A DNA stretch of 45,713 bases from Lachnospiraceae bacterium. Lineage in GTDB: Bacteria; Bacillota; Clostridia; Lachnospirales; Lachnospiraceae. The notes under the pieces were generated by a model. That model had not been told where the DNA came from. It ran no database searches and saw nothing but the letters and a program-made list of their open reading frames with translations. Below, piece by piece: positions 45,587 through 45,713 of this stretch. Position numbers and translations under genes: made by a program. The stretch covers positions 1 to 45,713 of the forward strand of contig JAILHF010000032.1 of NCBI GenBank assembly GCA_024696005.1. The letters run 5' to 3'. Each line of letters starts with the position of its first letter. The stretch's first letter is position 1.

Positions 45587-45713
45587 CCCGAGCCACGCAC
45601 TTCGCTGCGTGGCTACGGGCCGACACTTGGGCTGGCAGGCTTGCCGCCCATCGGCGAAGCCGATTATGCATGGCGGCAAGCCAGTTACGTTCAGTGGCTG
45701 GCAAGCCACTGAA
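45587..45713. repeat. Cluster of palindromic hairpins at the right edge
   Basis: Three stems follow the last gene. CCCG+AGCCACGCA pairs with TGCGTGGCT+CGGG (45587-45619, one bulged A). A long imperfect stem joins 45632-45651 to 45670-45684 around an inner ATCGGC-GAA-GCCGAT. TTCAGTGGCT-GGCA-AGCCACTGAA (45690-45713) is a perfect 10-bp palindrome running to the last base. GTTAC-(T)-GTTCAG occurs both before and after the block (45574 and 45684). No T-run, so not ordinary terminators. A dispersed palindromic repeat family, probably continuing beyond the window, is the best reading. Confidence 0.65.

Overview
The window looks like a chromosomal segment of a Gram-positive, GC-rich member of the Clostridia, most likely Lachnospiraceae. 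This is inferred from the CIRCE-controlled hrcA-grpE-dnaK-dnaJ operon, the dnaX-ybaB-recR and rplI-dnaB orders, the strong Shine-Dalgarno sites, the sigma-A-like promoters, and three families I associate with that group (DUF6465, DUF6171 and DUF5711 types). I see no rRNA, tRNA, CRISPR array, insertion sequence or prophage.

Layout, left to right. 1-329 is non-coding and hairpin-rich and ends in a promoter. 330-2616 holds an aminotransferase and a Lys/Ala/Pro-repeat protein. 2633-11074 is the heat-shock operon hrcA-grpE-dnaK-dnaJ, which continues through ATGA overlaps into a GH74-type glycosidase and a metallophosphoesterase. 11166-14762 is dnaE. 14804-15023 is a strongly predicted structured RNA in a 426-nt gap. 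15189-19280 is an arabinose module: GH51 arabinofuranosidase, a small Cys-rich protein, a ribulokinase-like kinase and ribulose-5-phosphate 4-epimerase. It is followed by a receiver-GGDEF protein with an apparently leaderless start and by a MATE transporter.

22209-28135 is one co-directional run: phosphofructokinase, dnaX, ybaB, recR, galM and a DUF5711-type membrane protein. 28152-33421 is a minus-strand operon of five genes (membrane GH18 protein, tsaC/sua5, rpiB, dCMP deaminase, SleB-like hydrolase), also with a leaderless-looking promoter. 33482-34134 is a 653-nt gap with a promoter and a terminator-like hairpin that could bound a ~340-nt RNA.

34135-45572 is eleven genes with no gap above 3 nt. 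It starts with the c-di-AMP phosphodiesterase gdpP, L9 and the replicative helicase, and runs without a break into envelope genes: a phosphodiester glycosidase with a Tyr/Glu/Asp-rich tail, an unknown membrane protein, a class B sortase, an LCP ligase, the CpsB/Wzz/CpsD tyrosine-phosphorylation module of capsule/exopolysaccharide synthesis, and a membrane-anchored protein. The window ends in a cluster of near-perfect palindromes.

The observations most worth following are the ~220-nt structured RNA at 14804-15023, the two promoters placed exactly 7 nt from SD-less start codons, the shared acidic Tyr-rich cytoplasmic tail on two otherwise unrelated cell-surface glycosidases, the extra inverted repeat over the hrcA promoter, and the fusion of c-di-AMP, replication and polysaccharide genes into one transcription unit.
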